A stretch of DNA of 64,000 nucleotides from Varibaculum prostatecancerukia (GTDB lineage: Bacteria; Actinomycetota; Actinomycetes; Actinomycetales; Actinomycetaceae). The notes below the pieces were generated by a model. That model was given only the letters and a program-made list of their open reading frames with translations. It did not search any database and had not been told where the DNA came from. The stretch is from the NCBI RefSeq assembly GCF_943169825.2, contig NZ_OW968402.1, positions 868,001 to 932,000 on the forward strand. The letters run 5' to 3'. Of this stretch, positions 18,906 to 32,354 are shown in pieces (positions within the stretch are counted from its first letter, which is position 1; each line of letters opens with the position of its first letter). The translations under genes were made by a program, and so were the position numbers.

Positions 18906-20314
18906 GCGAAAAAAGATATCATTTTATTGGGGTAGGTGGAGCCGGAATGTCGGTGGTAGCGCAGCTATTTTTCGCGCGCGGCTGGGAACTGACCGGCTCA
19001 GATCAAAACGATTCCGCTAATTTAAATAAACTGCGGAAAATGGGGATTAACTGTTGGGTGGGTACCAGACCACAGCTGATTACCGCGGACATGATTATTG
19101 TTTATTCCAGCGCGATTCACCCGGACAATCCGGAATTTGCGGCCGCTAAAGCCGCCGGCTGTAAGTTCATGCATCGCTCCCAGGCACTGGCGCTGGCGGC
19201 TGCGGACCGCAAGTTTGTGGCGGTCGCGGGTGCCCATGGCAAAACCACCACCTCGGGAATGTTGGCGCAAACTTTTTCGCAACTAGGAGCCGACCCTTCC
19301 TTCGCAGTCGGCGGGGTAGTCCGCCACTATCAAACTGGTGCTCATCTGGGTAAAGGTGACTATTTTATTGCCGAAGCCGATGAATCAGATGCCTCTTTCC
19401 TTAACTATCGCCCGCAGCTAGCAATAATTACTAATATCGAGCCTGATCATCTGGATAACTATGGTTCCCCCGAAAAATTTGAGCAGGCATTTTTTGACTT
19501 TGCAAATTGCATAAAACCTGGTGGAACCCTAATTGTGTGTACCGATGATCCCGGTTGCTGCCACTTAGTGGAGCGGCTACGCACCCCGGGGGCGGCGACA
19601 GCAGACAAGCAAAATAGCATCCAGATACTGGGGTATGGAATCGAAAATCCTCCCGCCAATCTTGATCAGTTTTGCTTGGTTAAACCGCAGGGAGAAGACC
19701 CCGGTTCCGTGTCTGCAGATTTTATAGTCGGTGAAGAAAATACCGCGGTGCGCCTACCGATGCCGGGACGCCACAACTTATTAAACGCGGCAGCTGTGTT
19801 CCTAGCTGCGCAGGTAGCAGGTTTTTCCGCTACCGACACTGCTCAGGCCTTAGGGGAGTTTTCGGGAACCTCTCGTCGCTTTGAGACCAGAGGAGAAATC
19901 GAACAAATCCGGGTGATTGATGACTACGCCCACCACCCCACCGAGGTAGAAGCACTCATGCGCCAGGCAAGAGAAGCTGCCGCCGGAGGGAAAGTGTTGG
20001 CGCTGTTCCAGCCACATTTATTCTCGCGCACCCGCAACTTTGCTTCCCGTTTTGCCTCCGCCCTCGATTTAGCGGACCAGGTAATAGTTTGTGACATTTA
20101 CGGGGCGCGCGAAGACCCCATTCCCGGGGTCACCTCCCAAATCATTACCGAAAAAATGCAGCGTGGCTCCTACCTGGGAAATCGAGATGAAGCTGCCCGT
20201 GTCCTCGCCAAAGCTGCACAGCCAGGGGATTTAATCCTAACCGTGGGAGCCGGGGACGTAACCGCGGCGGGAGCAGTTATTCTGCAGGCTTTAGAGCAAA
20301 GGTTCGCCCAGTGA
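18902..20314 (+). CDS. murC: UDP-MurNAc--L-alanine ligase
   Basis: The first Mur ligase, attaching L-Ala to UDP-MurNAc. The 470-residue protein starts with the Rossmann motif HFIGVGGAGMS, has the ATP loop VAGAHGKTTTSGM near residue 111, EADESDASFL, ITNIEPDHLDNYG, and the C-terminal VIDDYAHHPTEVEA element typical of MurC. It overlaps murG by four bases and ftsQ by four bases, so translation of this stretch is likely coupled. Confidence 0.97.
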   Translation: MSEKRYHFIGVGGAGMSVVAQLFFARGWELTGSDQNDSANLNKLRKMGINCWVGTRPQLITADMIIVYSSAIHPDNPEFAAAKAAGCKFMHRSQALALAAADRKFVAVAGAHGKTTTSGMLAQTFSQLGADPSFAVGGVVRHYQTGAHLGKGDYFIAEADESDASFLNYRPQLAIITNIEPDHLDNYGSPEKFEQAFFDFANCIKPGGTLIVCTDDPGCCHLVERLRTPGAATADKQNSIQILGYGIENPPANLDQFCLVKPQGEDPGSVSADFIVGEENTAVRLPMPGRHNLLNAAAVFLAAQVAGFSATDTAQALGEFSGTSRRFETRGEIEQIRVIDDYAHHPTEVEALMRQAREAAAGGKVLALFQPHLFSRTRNFASRFASALDLADQVIVCDIYGAREDPIPGVTSQIITEKMQRGSYLGNRDEAARVLAKAAQPGDLILTVGAGDVTAAGAVILQALEQRFAQ

Positions 20315-21201
20315 ACACTCGTAAATCTTCCTTTTCGCGCCGCTCAAAAGCTACCGAAGTGTCGAAAGATACTCGTGCGGGTAAAAACCGCAGGAAGACG
20401 GGTCATAAAAGCGAAAAGGCAGTTTCGAAGCCTCGGGTAAGGCAGGTAACTTTAGCCTCCAAGGATCGGGCAGTAGTTTCTAGTGGTCTTGCCCAGCGAC
20501 GCCAGGAAATAGCCCAGGTTAAACGGCGACAGCAGCTGCGGCGGACCGTTATAGGTGTCCTTATCGTAGTGGTAGTGGCGGCATTGGGATACCTGTTCTG
20601 GTTTTCCCCTGTTTTTGCCTTTGACCCTACGCAAACTCGGGTAATGGGAGCTAGCGCGCAAGCGCCTGCTAAAGCGGTTAAAGAAGAAGTATCCGCCTAT
20701 GCCGGGAAACCTTTGCTACGTTTGCCTACCCGCCAGGTAGCTTCTTCGCTACAAAAAGAAAATCCCTGGATCAAAGATATCCAGGTAAAACGGGAGTTCC
20801 CGCGAGGATTAGCCGTTTATCTGACCTTGCGTAAACCGGTAGCCAAAACTGCGCAAGGGGCTGTGGTCGACCAGCAAGGGAAGATCGTACCGGCGAACGG
20901 ATTTGATGCCGCAAATCTGGCAGAAGTGAGTACTAGCTGTCCGCAGGCGCGGACTACCGATTGCTTAAAGTCGGTTGCCCAGGTGCTGGTGTCCCTACCA
21001 CCAGAAATTAAAGAAAAGGTGGCTACTGCCCAGGCTGCGCGGTTAGATAACGTAGAGCTGCAGCTTAAATCGGGAGCCAAAGTGATTTGGGGTGCCAGCA
21101 GCGATAACCAGAAAAAAGCGCAGGTACTGACGGTACTTTTGCAGCGTGAAGGTAGTGTCTATAACGTCACCGATTACGCTCACCCCACGATTACCGGTTA
21201 G
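20311..21201 (+). CDS. ftsQ: Cell division protein FtsQ
   Basis: A 296-residue bitopic divisome protein. A long, very basic cytoplasmic N-terminus (about 70 residues, rich in Lys/Arg/Ser) precedes one membrane segment at about 75-95 and a periplasm-side POTRA-like domain (PWIKDIQVKREFPRGLAVYL), then a beta domain. This is the usual scaffold that binds FtsL/FtsB. The GTG start overlaps the murC stop. In many actinobacteria ftsZ follows directly; here the next gene is leuS. Confidence 0.92.
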   Translation: MNTRKSSFSRRSKATEVSKDTRAGKNRRKTGHKSEKAVSKPRVRQVTLASKDRAVVSSGLAQRRQEIAQVKRRQQLRRTVIGVLIVVVVAALGYLFWFSPVFAFDPTQTRVMGASAQAPAKAVKEEVSAYAGKPLLRLPTRQVASSLQKENPWIKDIQVKREFPRGLAVYLTLRKPVAKTAQGAVVDQQGKIVPANGFDAANLAEVSTSCPQARTTDCLKSVAQVLVSLPPEIKEKVATAQAARLDNVELQLKSGAKVIWGASSDNQKKAQVLTVLLQREGSVYNVTDYAHPTITG

Positions 21202-21295
21202 GACGAGGCCGGGGTAGAGCTTTAAAGCCCAGCTAGCAGAGGAAAACAAGACTTTAAAGGCAGATTTCACCTGGGCGCCCTGAAAATAGAGTAGC

Positions 21296-21345
21296 GGACT
21301 ATTTGGGGTAGGCTTTGAAGGAGTAATGAAGGGAGAAAATAGTCC
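21296..21345 (+). promoter_or_regulatory. Inverted repeat enclosing the leuS ribosome site
   Basis: GGACTATTT (21296-21304) pairs perfectly with AAATAGTCC (21337-21345), which ends immediately before the leuS ATG at 21346. The AAGGAG and GAAGGGAG stretches lie between or partly inside the arms. The structure could modulate ribosome access. No T-box core sequence was seen in the 144-base gap. Confidence 0.4.
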
Positions 21346-24243
21346 ATGAGCAACAGCGCCAGCGACATACCGGCATATCGGTACACCGCCAAGATGGCAG
21401 GAGAAATCGAAGAAAAATGGCAAAAATACTGGTCAGAGCAGGGTACTTTTAATGCCGATAACCCGGTGGGTTCTCTAGCTGGTCCTCTGGCAAAGAAAGA
21501 GTCTTTCTTCGTGATGGATATGTTCCCCTATCCATCGGGCAAAGGTCTGCACGTAGGACACCCCCTCGGCTATATTTCCACCGATGTCACTGGGCGTTTC
21601 CAGCGGATGCAAGGCAAGAATGTCCTCTACACCATGGGGTACGACGCTTTTGGTTTGCCAGCGGAACAGTACGCGGTAACCACTGGGCAACATCCGCGTA
21701 AGACTACCCGGGAAAATATCGCCACTATGCATCGCCAGTTAGCGCGTATTGGTCTTTCTCACGATCAGCGACGTTCGTTCGCCACTATCGATCAGGATTA
21801 TTACCGCTGGACACAGTGGATTTTCTTGCAGATTTTCAACTCTTGGTATGACCCGGAGGCTACGCGCCCAGACGGAGGACGGGGAGCAGCTCGTCCTATT
21901 AACGAGCTAATTGAAAAGTTTGCCAGCGGGGAAAAAGCTCTGCCCGAGGATGCGAAGTGGAGTGAACTAACACCGAAGCAGCGTGAGGACATCCTCGAAG
22001 ACTATCGCTTAGCCTATTTGTCTTATGCCCCGGTTAACTGGTGTCCAGGATTGGGTACGGTGTTAGCGGATGAGGAAGTAACCTCCGAAGGACGCTCCGA
22101 ACGGGGAAACTTTCCGGTATTCCGCTCTCACTTGCGTCAATGGATGATGCGGATTACCGCCTATGGTGACCGCCTAATCCAGGATCTAGCCACTTTGGAT
22201 TGGCCGGAAAAAGTTCGCACTATGCAGGAAAACTGGATTGGACGCTCCCACGGCGCCACGGTCTCTTTCCAAACCGAGGGAGACAGCCTGCAGGTTTACA
22301 CTACCCGCCCCGATACCCTTTTTGGCGCCACCTTTATGGTGGTGGCGCCGGAACACCCGCTGCTTTCTGCACTGGGACAAAGCGAACTTCCTCAGGGCGC
22401 CGCCCAGATTCCTGCGCAGTGGCCGACCGGTACCCGGCAGGCCTGGACCGGGGGTTATGAAAATCCCCAGCAGGCAGTGCGCGCTTACCAAAAGCAAGCG
22501 GCAGCCCGCAGCGAGCTTGAACGCGGGGAAGATGCCCGCGAAAAGACCGGGGTATTTACGGGTTTATTTGCTACCAACCCGGTTAATAATCGCCCGATTC
22601 CTATTTTCACCGCTGACTACGTGATGATGGGCTACGGTACTGGCGCGATTATGGCGGTTCCCGCCCATGACCAGCGTGACTGGGATTTCGCCAAGAAATT
22701 TGATCTGGACATTATCTACACCATTACTCCCGAGCCGGATGCAGATGAAGACGCTGCTTGGATTGGGGACGGGGTTATTCAGAACTCGGCTAATGACCAG
22801 ATTTCCCTTAACGGGCTAGGTAAAGCCGAGGCTATTAAGAAGATAACTGCCTGGCTAGAAGCTGCGGGACTGGGAGAGGCTACCACTACTTACCGGCTAC
22901 GCGATTGGTTATTCTCACGCCAGCGCTACTGGGGAGAACCGTTCCCGGTGGTCTATGACGAGGAGGGAGTAGTACACGCCCTCCCCGAATCAATGCTGCC
23001 CCTGGATCTGCCGGAAGTAGATAATTTCTCGCCGCGCACTTTTGCCCCCGATGATGCTGACTCTTCACCCGAGGCGCCACTAGGGCGCGCCGAAGATTGG
23101 ATAAAAGTTGAGCTAGATCTGGGAGAGGGCAAACAAACCTATTACCGGGACACCAATGTGATGCCTAACTGGGCGGGGTCTTGCTGCTATGAGCTGCGCT
23201 ACCTCGACCCGCAGGAAAAGAATTTCCTGGCTAACCCGGAAAATGAACGCTACTGGATGGGGCCGCGCGAGGGCGCGTCCTCGGGAGGTACCGATCTATA
23301 TGTAGGTGGGGTAGAACACGCGGTTTTGCACTTGCTCTATGCACGTTTCTGGCACAAAGTTCTCTATGACCTGGGGCATTTATCCAGTCTTGAGCCGTTC
23401 CACAAGCTGTTTAACCAAGGCTATATCCAGGCCTACGCCTATACGGATAAGCGGGGAGCCTATGTTCCGGCCTCCGAAGTAGCAGGCGATGAGGCCAGCG
23501 GATTTAGCTATCAGGGAGAGCCAGTCAAGCGTGAATACGGCAAGATGGGTAAATCTTTGAAGAATATTGTCACTCCTGACGATATTTGTGCCGAATACGG
23601 GGCGGACACTTTCCGGGTTTACGAAATGTCGATGGGACCCCTGGATATGTCGCGGCCTTGGGAAACTCGGGCAGTGGTCGGTTCTCAGCGCTTCTTGCAG
23701 CGCCTGTGGCGCAACGTGGTTGATGAAAATACTGGTGAAGTTATTGTTAGCGGGGACGCTCCCGATTTGGAAACTCAACGCGCGCTAGCAAAGGCGATTG
23801 CGGCGGTAACCGAGGATTACCGGGAAATGCGCCTGAACCTGGTAGTTTCGCATCTGATTGTGCTGAATAACCATTTGACTTCGCTAAAAGCGGTTCCCCG
23901 CGAAGTAGCGGAGGCGCTGGTGCTAATGATTTCGCCGCTCGCTCCTCATATTGCCGAGGAGCTTTGGAACAGACTCGGGCACTCCTCGTCACTTGCGCGC
24001 GAACCTTTCCCGATAGTAACCGATGAATCTTTACTGGTAGAAGAGAAAATCACTGCGGTGGTACAGATTAACGGGAAAGTGAAATATCGGCTGCAAGTCC
24101 CGCAGTCAATTTCTGCGGAGGATCTGGAAAAGCAAGCATTAGCGACCGAGGTTGTACAACGCAATCTTGACGGCGGCGAGCCTTTGAAAGTGATCGTTCG
24201 GGAACCCAAATTGGTGAACGTAGTAATCAGAAAGAAGAAGTAA
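21346..24243 (+). CDS. leuS: Leucyl-tRNA synthetase
   Basis: Class I aminoacyl-tRNA synthetase charging tRNA-Leu, 965 residues. The HIGH motif is HVGH (69-72, in GKGLHVGHPLGY) and the KMSKS motif is KMGKS (near 732-736, in YGKMGKSLKN). A CP1 editing domain with TRPDTLFGATF and GYGTGAIMAVPAHDQRD is present, as is the usual C-terminal anticodon-binding and Leu-specific domain. It occupies the slot after ftsQ where ftsZ is common in related bacteria. A hairpin follows the stop. Confidence 0.98.
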   Translation: MSNSASDIPAYRYTAKMAGEIEEKWQKYWSEQGTFNADNPVGSLAGPLAKKESFFVMDMFPYPSGKGLHVGHPLGYISTDVTGRFQRMQGKNVLYTMGYDAFGLPAEQYAVTTGQHPRKTTRENIATMHRQLARIGLSHDQRRSFATIDQDYYRWTQWIFLQIFNSWYDPEATRPDGGRGAARPINELIEKFASGEKALPEDAKWSELTPKQREDILEDYRLAYLSYAPVNWCPGLGTVLADEEVTSEGRSERGNFPVFRSHLRQWMMRITAYGDRLIQDLATLDWPEKVRTMQENWIGRSHGATVSFQTEGDSLQVYTTRPDTLFGATFMVVAPEHPLLSALGQSELPQGAAQIPAQWPTGTRQAWTGGYENPQQAVRAYQKQAAARSELERGEDAREKTGVFTGLFATNPVNNRPIPIFTADYVMMGYGTGAIMAVPAHDQRDWDFAKKFDLDIIYTITPEPDADEDAAWIGDGVIQNSANDQISLNGLGKAEAIKKITAWLEAAGLGEATTTYRLRDWLFSRQRYWGEPFPVVYDEEGVVHALPESMLPLDLPEVDNFSPRTFAPDDADSSPEAPLGRAEDWIKVELDLGEGKQTYYRDTNVMPNWAGSCCYELRYLDPQEKNFLANPENERYWMGPREGASSGGTDLYVGGVEHAVLHLLYARFWHKVLYDLGHLSSLEPFHKLFNQGYIQAYAYTDKRGAYVPASEVAGDEASGFSYQGEPVKREYGKMGKSLKNIVTPDDICAEYGADTFRVYEMSMGPLDMSRPWETRAVVGSQRFLQRLWRNVVDENTGEVIVSGDAPDLETQRALAKAIAAVTEDYREMRLNLVVSHLIVLNNHLTSLKAVPREVAEALVLMISPLAPHIAEELWNRLGHSSSLAREPFPIVTDESLLVEEKITAVVQINGKVKYRLQVPQSISAEDLEKQALATEVVQRNLDGGEPLKVIVREPKLVNVVIRKKK

Positions 24244-24252
24244 TCCCTACTG

Positions 24253-24297
24253 AAAACTAATGGGAGCGAGCTCTTCTCCTTTCCAATAGTTTTAGTG
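24253..24297 (+). terminator. Hairpin after leuS, possible terminator
   Basis: AAAACTA-A-TGG (24253-24263) faces CCA-A-TAGTTTT (24283-24293), with an inner GGAG/CTCC pairing. The T-rich end is part of the stem rather than a clean U-run, so termination is plausible but not certain. Confidence 0.45.
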
Positions 24298-24329
24298 CTT
24301 TACCTTTGAGATATTTTTAAGGAGCAAAC

Positions 24330-25337
24330 TTGAGCCAAGAAATCTGGACGCTCAAAGCGGGAAACGATTCGGTATCGATCGCTAAAATCGGGGCAACGGT
24401 TTTAGATTGGCAGGTTGAAGATCTGTTTGAGGAGCCCGCTGAGGATCCCACGCCTTTAGATGAACCTCGGGAGTTAGAAAAGCGTACCGTCCGCGTCATC
24501 GACGGCTATCGTGACCCGGCAGAGGCGCGAGAGCTGGATGGGTTTCGCAGCGCGGTGTTGGCGCCTTGGTCGAATCGTATTCGGGGCGGCAAATACACTT
24601 TCCAAGGACAAGAATACGATTTTCAGGGCAAAACCATTGGGGGGCCACTGGCTTTGCATGGTCTAGTGACAGATCAGCCTTTTGAACTGATTGAGTCTGG
24701 TGAAGATTTCCTGCGGGCAAAAGTGCAGGTACCAAAGCTAGACGCCTATCCTTTCGAGGTGGAAGTAGAAATTACTTACCGTCTAAGCAGTGACCCACAC
24801 CGGCTGTCACTAGATCTGGTGGCCAGGAATAACGGCGAGGGTGATGCCCCCATTACTTTAGGTTGGCATCCTTATCTGGTGTGCCAAGGGGGCAACGTAG
24901 AAAATACTAGAGTTACCGTGCCTGCCCAGATTCGCGTGCAAACCGATAAGGATCTGATTCCTCTGCCGGGAATAAATGGATTCTCCTCGCAGACATACCC
25001 GGTTACTTTGGTGAACCGCAACGACATTGATTGGGGTTTGACTTCCCTGGTTGAGGATGAAGGCGTTGCTACTGCGGTAGTTGATCATGCGGACGGCTCC
25101 CAGACTGCGGTATCCATAATTGGTGCTCGGCAAGGCTTAGGTTTAGCGACACTTCATGTCTACACCGGTCAAGATTTGGCCTATCGCCGGGGATTGTCGG
25201 TAGCGGTCGAACCTCTACTGGCGATGACGGATGCTTTTAATCGTTCCGAGTGTGAAGATCTGATTACGGTACCTGCCGGTGGAATCCAAGAATTGCATGC
25301 CGCGCTAGAACACCGTAGTCCCCGACAGCTGGCTTAG
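24330..25337 (+). CDS. Aldose 1-epimerase (mutarotase) family protein
   Basis: A 335-residue GalM-like protein that would interconvert sugar anomers or a related hexose phosphate. The family elements are LAPWSNRIRGGKYTF near residue 72, the catalytic-type His in LALHG near 110, GWHPYLV near 178 (second His) and a late Glu in SVAVEPLLAMTDAFN. The start is TTG at 24330, after AAGGAG (24319-24324); no in-frame ATG lies close by. No galactose genes are adjacent, so the substrate is unknown. Two hairpins follow. Confidence 0.85.
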   Translation: MSQEIWTLKAGNDSVSIAKIGATVLDWQVEDLFEEPAEDPTPLDEPRELEKRTVRVIDGYRDPAEARELDGFRSAVLAPWSNRIRGGKYTFQGQEYDFQGKTIGGPLALHGLVTDQPFELIESGEDFLRAKVQVPKLDAYPFEVEVEITYRLSSDPHRLSLDLVARNNGEGDAPITLGWHPYLVCQGGNVENTRVTVPAQIRVQTDKDLIPLPGINGFSSQTYPVTLVNRNDIDWGLTSLVEDEGVATAVVDHADGSQTAVSIIGARQGLGLATLHVYTGQDLAYRRGLSVAVEPLLAMTDAFNRSECEDLITVPAGGIQELHAALEHRSPRQLA

Positions 25338-25352
25338 TTTGAGTAGGGGACT

Positions 25353-25389
25353 GGATAGCTGACTTAGTTGTCAGCTATCCTGGTACTTT
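25353..25389 (+). terminator. Intrinsic terminator after the aldose epimerase gene
   Basis: An 11-bp perfect stem, GGATAGCTGAC (25353-25363) with GTCAGCTATCC (25370-25380), with a six-base loop, followed by TGGTACTTTTT. It is one of two tandem hairpins insulating the rRNA operon. Confidence 0.65.
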
Positions 25390-25396
25390 TTGAAGC

Positions 25397-25438
25397 CCGC
25401 CGCAACCGCCTGTAAACACGCGGTTGCGGCGGTTTTAT
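25397..25438 (+). terminator. Strong GC-rich intrinsic terminator
   Basis: CCGCCGCAACCGC (25397-25409) pairs perfectly over 13 bp with GCGGTTGCGGCGG (25420-25432), followed by TTTTATCT. It lies about 90 bases upstream of the rRNA promoter. Confidence 0.8.
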
Positions 25439-25522
25439 CTATTAGAAAACCTGAGTTTACGCAGGTGAATACGCTATTTTTTAAAAGTTTATGTGGCTTC
25501 GCTTACTTTTAGTGAATCTGGT

Positions 25523-25551
25523 TTGACGCTGGGCACTAAGGACGGTAACTT
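25523..25551 (+). promoter_or_regulatory. Putative rRNA operon promoter
   Basis: TTGACG (25523-25528) and TAACTT (25546-25551) are separated by exactly 17 bases, the best -35/-10 match upstream of 16S. The predicted start near 25558 gives a leader of about 300 bases. Other promoters cannot be excluded. Confidence 0.6.
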
Positions 25552-25577
25552 TGTATTCGTTGCCGAGCGCAGAGGCC

Positions 25578-25612
25578 GGCGGGAGAAAAACTTTCCCGCC
25601 GCTTATTTTTTG
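25578..25612 (+). terminator. Terminator-like hairpin in the rRNA leader
   Basis: GGCGGGA (25578-25584) pairs with TCCCGCC (25594-25600) and is followed by GCTTATTTTTTGC. It lies only about 20-55 bases downstream of the predicted rRNA promoter start, so it would act as an attenuator unless bypassed. Alternatively, the main promoter lies further downstream. Confidence 0.5.
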
Positions 25613-25857
25613 CTCGCGACGAATCCTGACCGGCCAGTTTTGGTTGGTTTGTGGTTTGGTTGTTTGTGTTCTCGATAGTGTGTTTTTTTGTTTTGTTTGT
25701 GTGGGATTGAACTGGGGTGCCTGGCGTTTTGTTGGGTGTTTTGGTTTTTTCTTGTTTTTGTTTTTTTGATGCTGATGATTTTGGAACGTTTTGTTTTTTG
25801 ATTGTTGGTGTTTGTTTTTGCTGGATTGTTTTCTGGCTTGAATCATTTTTTTGGTTT
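25613..25857 (+). other. U/G-rich, C-poor rRNA leader
   Basis: This 245-base stretch has no supportable gene. From about 25640 it is dominated by T and G with long T-runs and few C residues. Near 25668-25690 it contains TGTTCTCGATAGTGTGTTTT, which resembles the conserved leader/spacer element (boxA region) seen before rRNA genes in other actinobacteria. Apparent small reading frames are by-products of the skewed composition. Confidence 0.5.
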
Positions 25858-30748
<4,891 letters not shown>

Positions 30749-30788
30749 CAAAAAACACGCTAGTGTTCAAGCATCCACACAAAAATGT

Positions 30789-30817
30789 CGTCACGAAGAC
30801 GCTCACACCCACTCTCC
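30789..30817 (+). other. Pre-23S rRNA processing stem, 3' arm
   Basis: Partner of 27572-27600 (see that entry). It lies in the 23S-5S spacer, 41 bases after the mature 23S end. Confidence 0.8.
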
Positions 30818-30909
30818 TAGAACCGTCATACAAGAACGGTGCCCCCAAAAGTAGTAACCAGATTCAATGGTTACCAGTGATAAAAATAGCGGGGGTTGAA
30901 CACATAGTC

Positions 30910-31028
30910 TTGTGGTGGTCATAGCGCCTAGGACACGCCCAGTCCCATCCCGAACCTGGAAGCTAAGCTAGGCAGCGCTAATGGTACTACGCCCCAACGA
31001 GCGCGGGAGAGTAAGACACCACCACAAC
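30910..31028 (+). rRNA. rrf: 5S ribosomal RNA
   Basis: About 119 bases. The terminal helix is TTGTGGTGGT (30910) with ACCACCACAA (31018-31027). Internal 5S elements include CCCATCCCGAACCTGGAAG and the loop region after it. Ends are approximate. Confidence 0.95.
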
Positions 31029-31040
31029 CAATTTAATAAG

Positions 31041-31085
31041 GCAGGGTACAGAAACTGAGATCAGTTTTTGTACCCTGCTTTTTTA
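31041..31085 (+). terminator. Intrinsic terminator of the rRNA operon
   Basis: An 18-bp near-perfect stem (31041-31058 with 31061-31078) built on GCAGGGTACA/TGTACCCTGC, followed directly by TTTTTTAT. It lies 13 bases after 5S. Confidence 0.9.
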
Positions 31086-31154
31086 TAATTTTAGTTAACA
31101 CCAACGAGGTTGATCTGGAAATGAGCTTTATCAGGGAAACTAACCTTTAAAAGG

Positions 31155-32354
31155 CTACTCCTTGGCCCATACAGTACAGAGGTCCTCAAAACGGGGCAGG
31201 AAATGTTCTATCTGCCAGTTGCGCGCTTCTGCTGTTTCTAGCAGGGTTTGCAGATCTTTACCAGGTTCCCAATACGCGGCTACCTGCCGGGTAGCACTAG
31301 GAGAAAGCGCAAACTCTGCCCAAACCTGATTTTCCTGCGCCCAGGTAGAAACGTTCTGTTTAAGTGTTCGGTAAAGTTCAGCCCGAGCTGGATCTATCTT
31401 TTCCCAGGTTGCCACGGATGCTATTTCATGCAACCGTCGCAGCGGTGCTTTGCCTGGCAATTGCTTACTGGGTAAGCCCCGTACTTTCTTTATTGCCTGC
31501 CACCAGCGTCGGCAGTGGCGACGCAGCTGCGGACGAGACGCAAAAGGACGCTTAGATAGCTCCTGGTAGGAGTGGGGTGTTTTCAACACCAAATCTATTA
31601 AATCCCGATTAGGTAGCACCCGGCTGGGGGCTAAATCGCGTTCCTTTGCAATCTGGTCACGCTGATAATAAAGTTCACGCAACAAACCTAGTTGCTGAGG
31701 GGACTTCGCTTTTCCGGCACCTTTCAAATGTCGCCAGGGTTCGGGGTCGCTTTGGCGACGATAGTGAGTTAAAGTATAGGCAAATTCTTGCTCCGCCCAC
31801 GGCAGACGCCCCGCTGCTACTAGCTGTTTTTTGAGCGCGACTGCCAACTCCACCAGGTATTCCACATCGAGGGCAGCGTAATCGAGCCAAGATTGTTTGA
31901 GGGGACGCCGGGACCAGTTCTCTCGTGTATGGTTCTTTGCCAGCTTCACGCCGAGCACATCTTCAGTGAGTGGCCCCAGTCCCACTTGGGTTTTCCCCAG
32001 TAGCTTGGCTGCGATTTGAGTATCAAATAAGTGGGGAGCCTGCAGCCCTGCCCACTCCATACACTCTAAATCTTCTTTTGCGGCGTGCAGCACCCAGGTG
32101 CTATTTTTGCAGGCGGCGCTAAAATCAGACAGCTCAGGTAAAGCTAACGGATCGAGTAAACTCAGGGGCGCACTCTGGCCTTTGGCCTGAATCAAATAGG
32201 CTTTGTCCTGATAGCGAATACCGCTGGCGCGTTCGGTGTCAAAAGCTACGTATTCTCCGGGACTTCGATATTCACGCAGACACTCCTGGTATTTCTGCTC
32301 GCTATCAGTGAGGGGAACCGAGCCCTGACGAGGACGGTAAAGGGTTTCACTCAT
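31155..32354 (-). CDS. rnd: Ribonuclease D
   Basis: A 399-residue 3'-5' exoribonuclease of the DEDDy family that trims stable RNA 3' ends. The exonuclease motifs are FDTERASG near residue 38 (Asp, Glu), a second Asp region (LHAAKEDLECM) and the YAALDVEYLVEL Tyr/Asp motif near 159. A C-terminal HRDC-type helical domain follows (LRELYYQRDQIAKERDLAPSR). It overlaps the upstream DUF3000 gene by four bases, a pairing common in actinobacteria. Confidence 0.9.
   Translation of the reverse strand: MSETLYRPRQGSVPLTDSEQKYQECLREYRSPGEYVAFDTERASGIRYQDKAYLIQAKGQSAPLSLLDPLALPELSDFSAACKNSTWVLHAAKEDLECMEWAGLQAPHLFDTQIAAKLLGKTQVGLGPLTEDVLGVKLAKNHTRENWSRRPLKQSWLDYAALDVEYLVELAVALKKQLVAAGRLPWAEQEFAYTLTHYRRQSDPEPWRHLKGAGKAKSPQQLGLLRELYYQRDQIAKERDLAPSRVLPNRDLIDLVLKTPHSYQELSKRPFASRPQLRRHCRRWWQAIKKVRGLPSKQLPGKAPLRRLHEIASVATWEKIDPARAELYRTLKQNVSTWAQENQVWAEFALSPSATRQVAAYWEPGKDLQTLLETAEARNWQIEHFLPRFEDLCTVWAKE

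Noticed and set aside
21202-21345. T-box riboswitch before leuS
   Set aside because: The gap is short and lacks the conserved T-box core and antiterminator/terminator pair; only a simple inverted repeat is visible.
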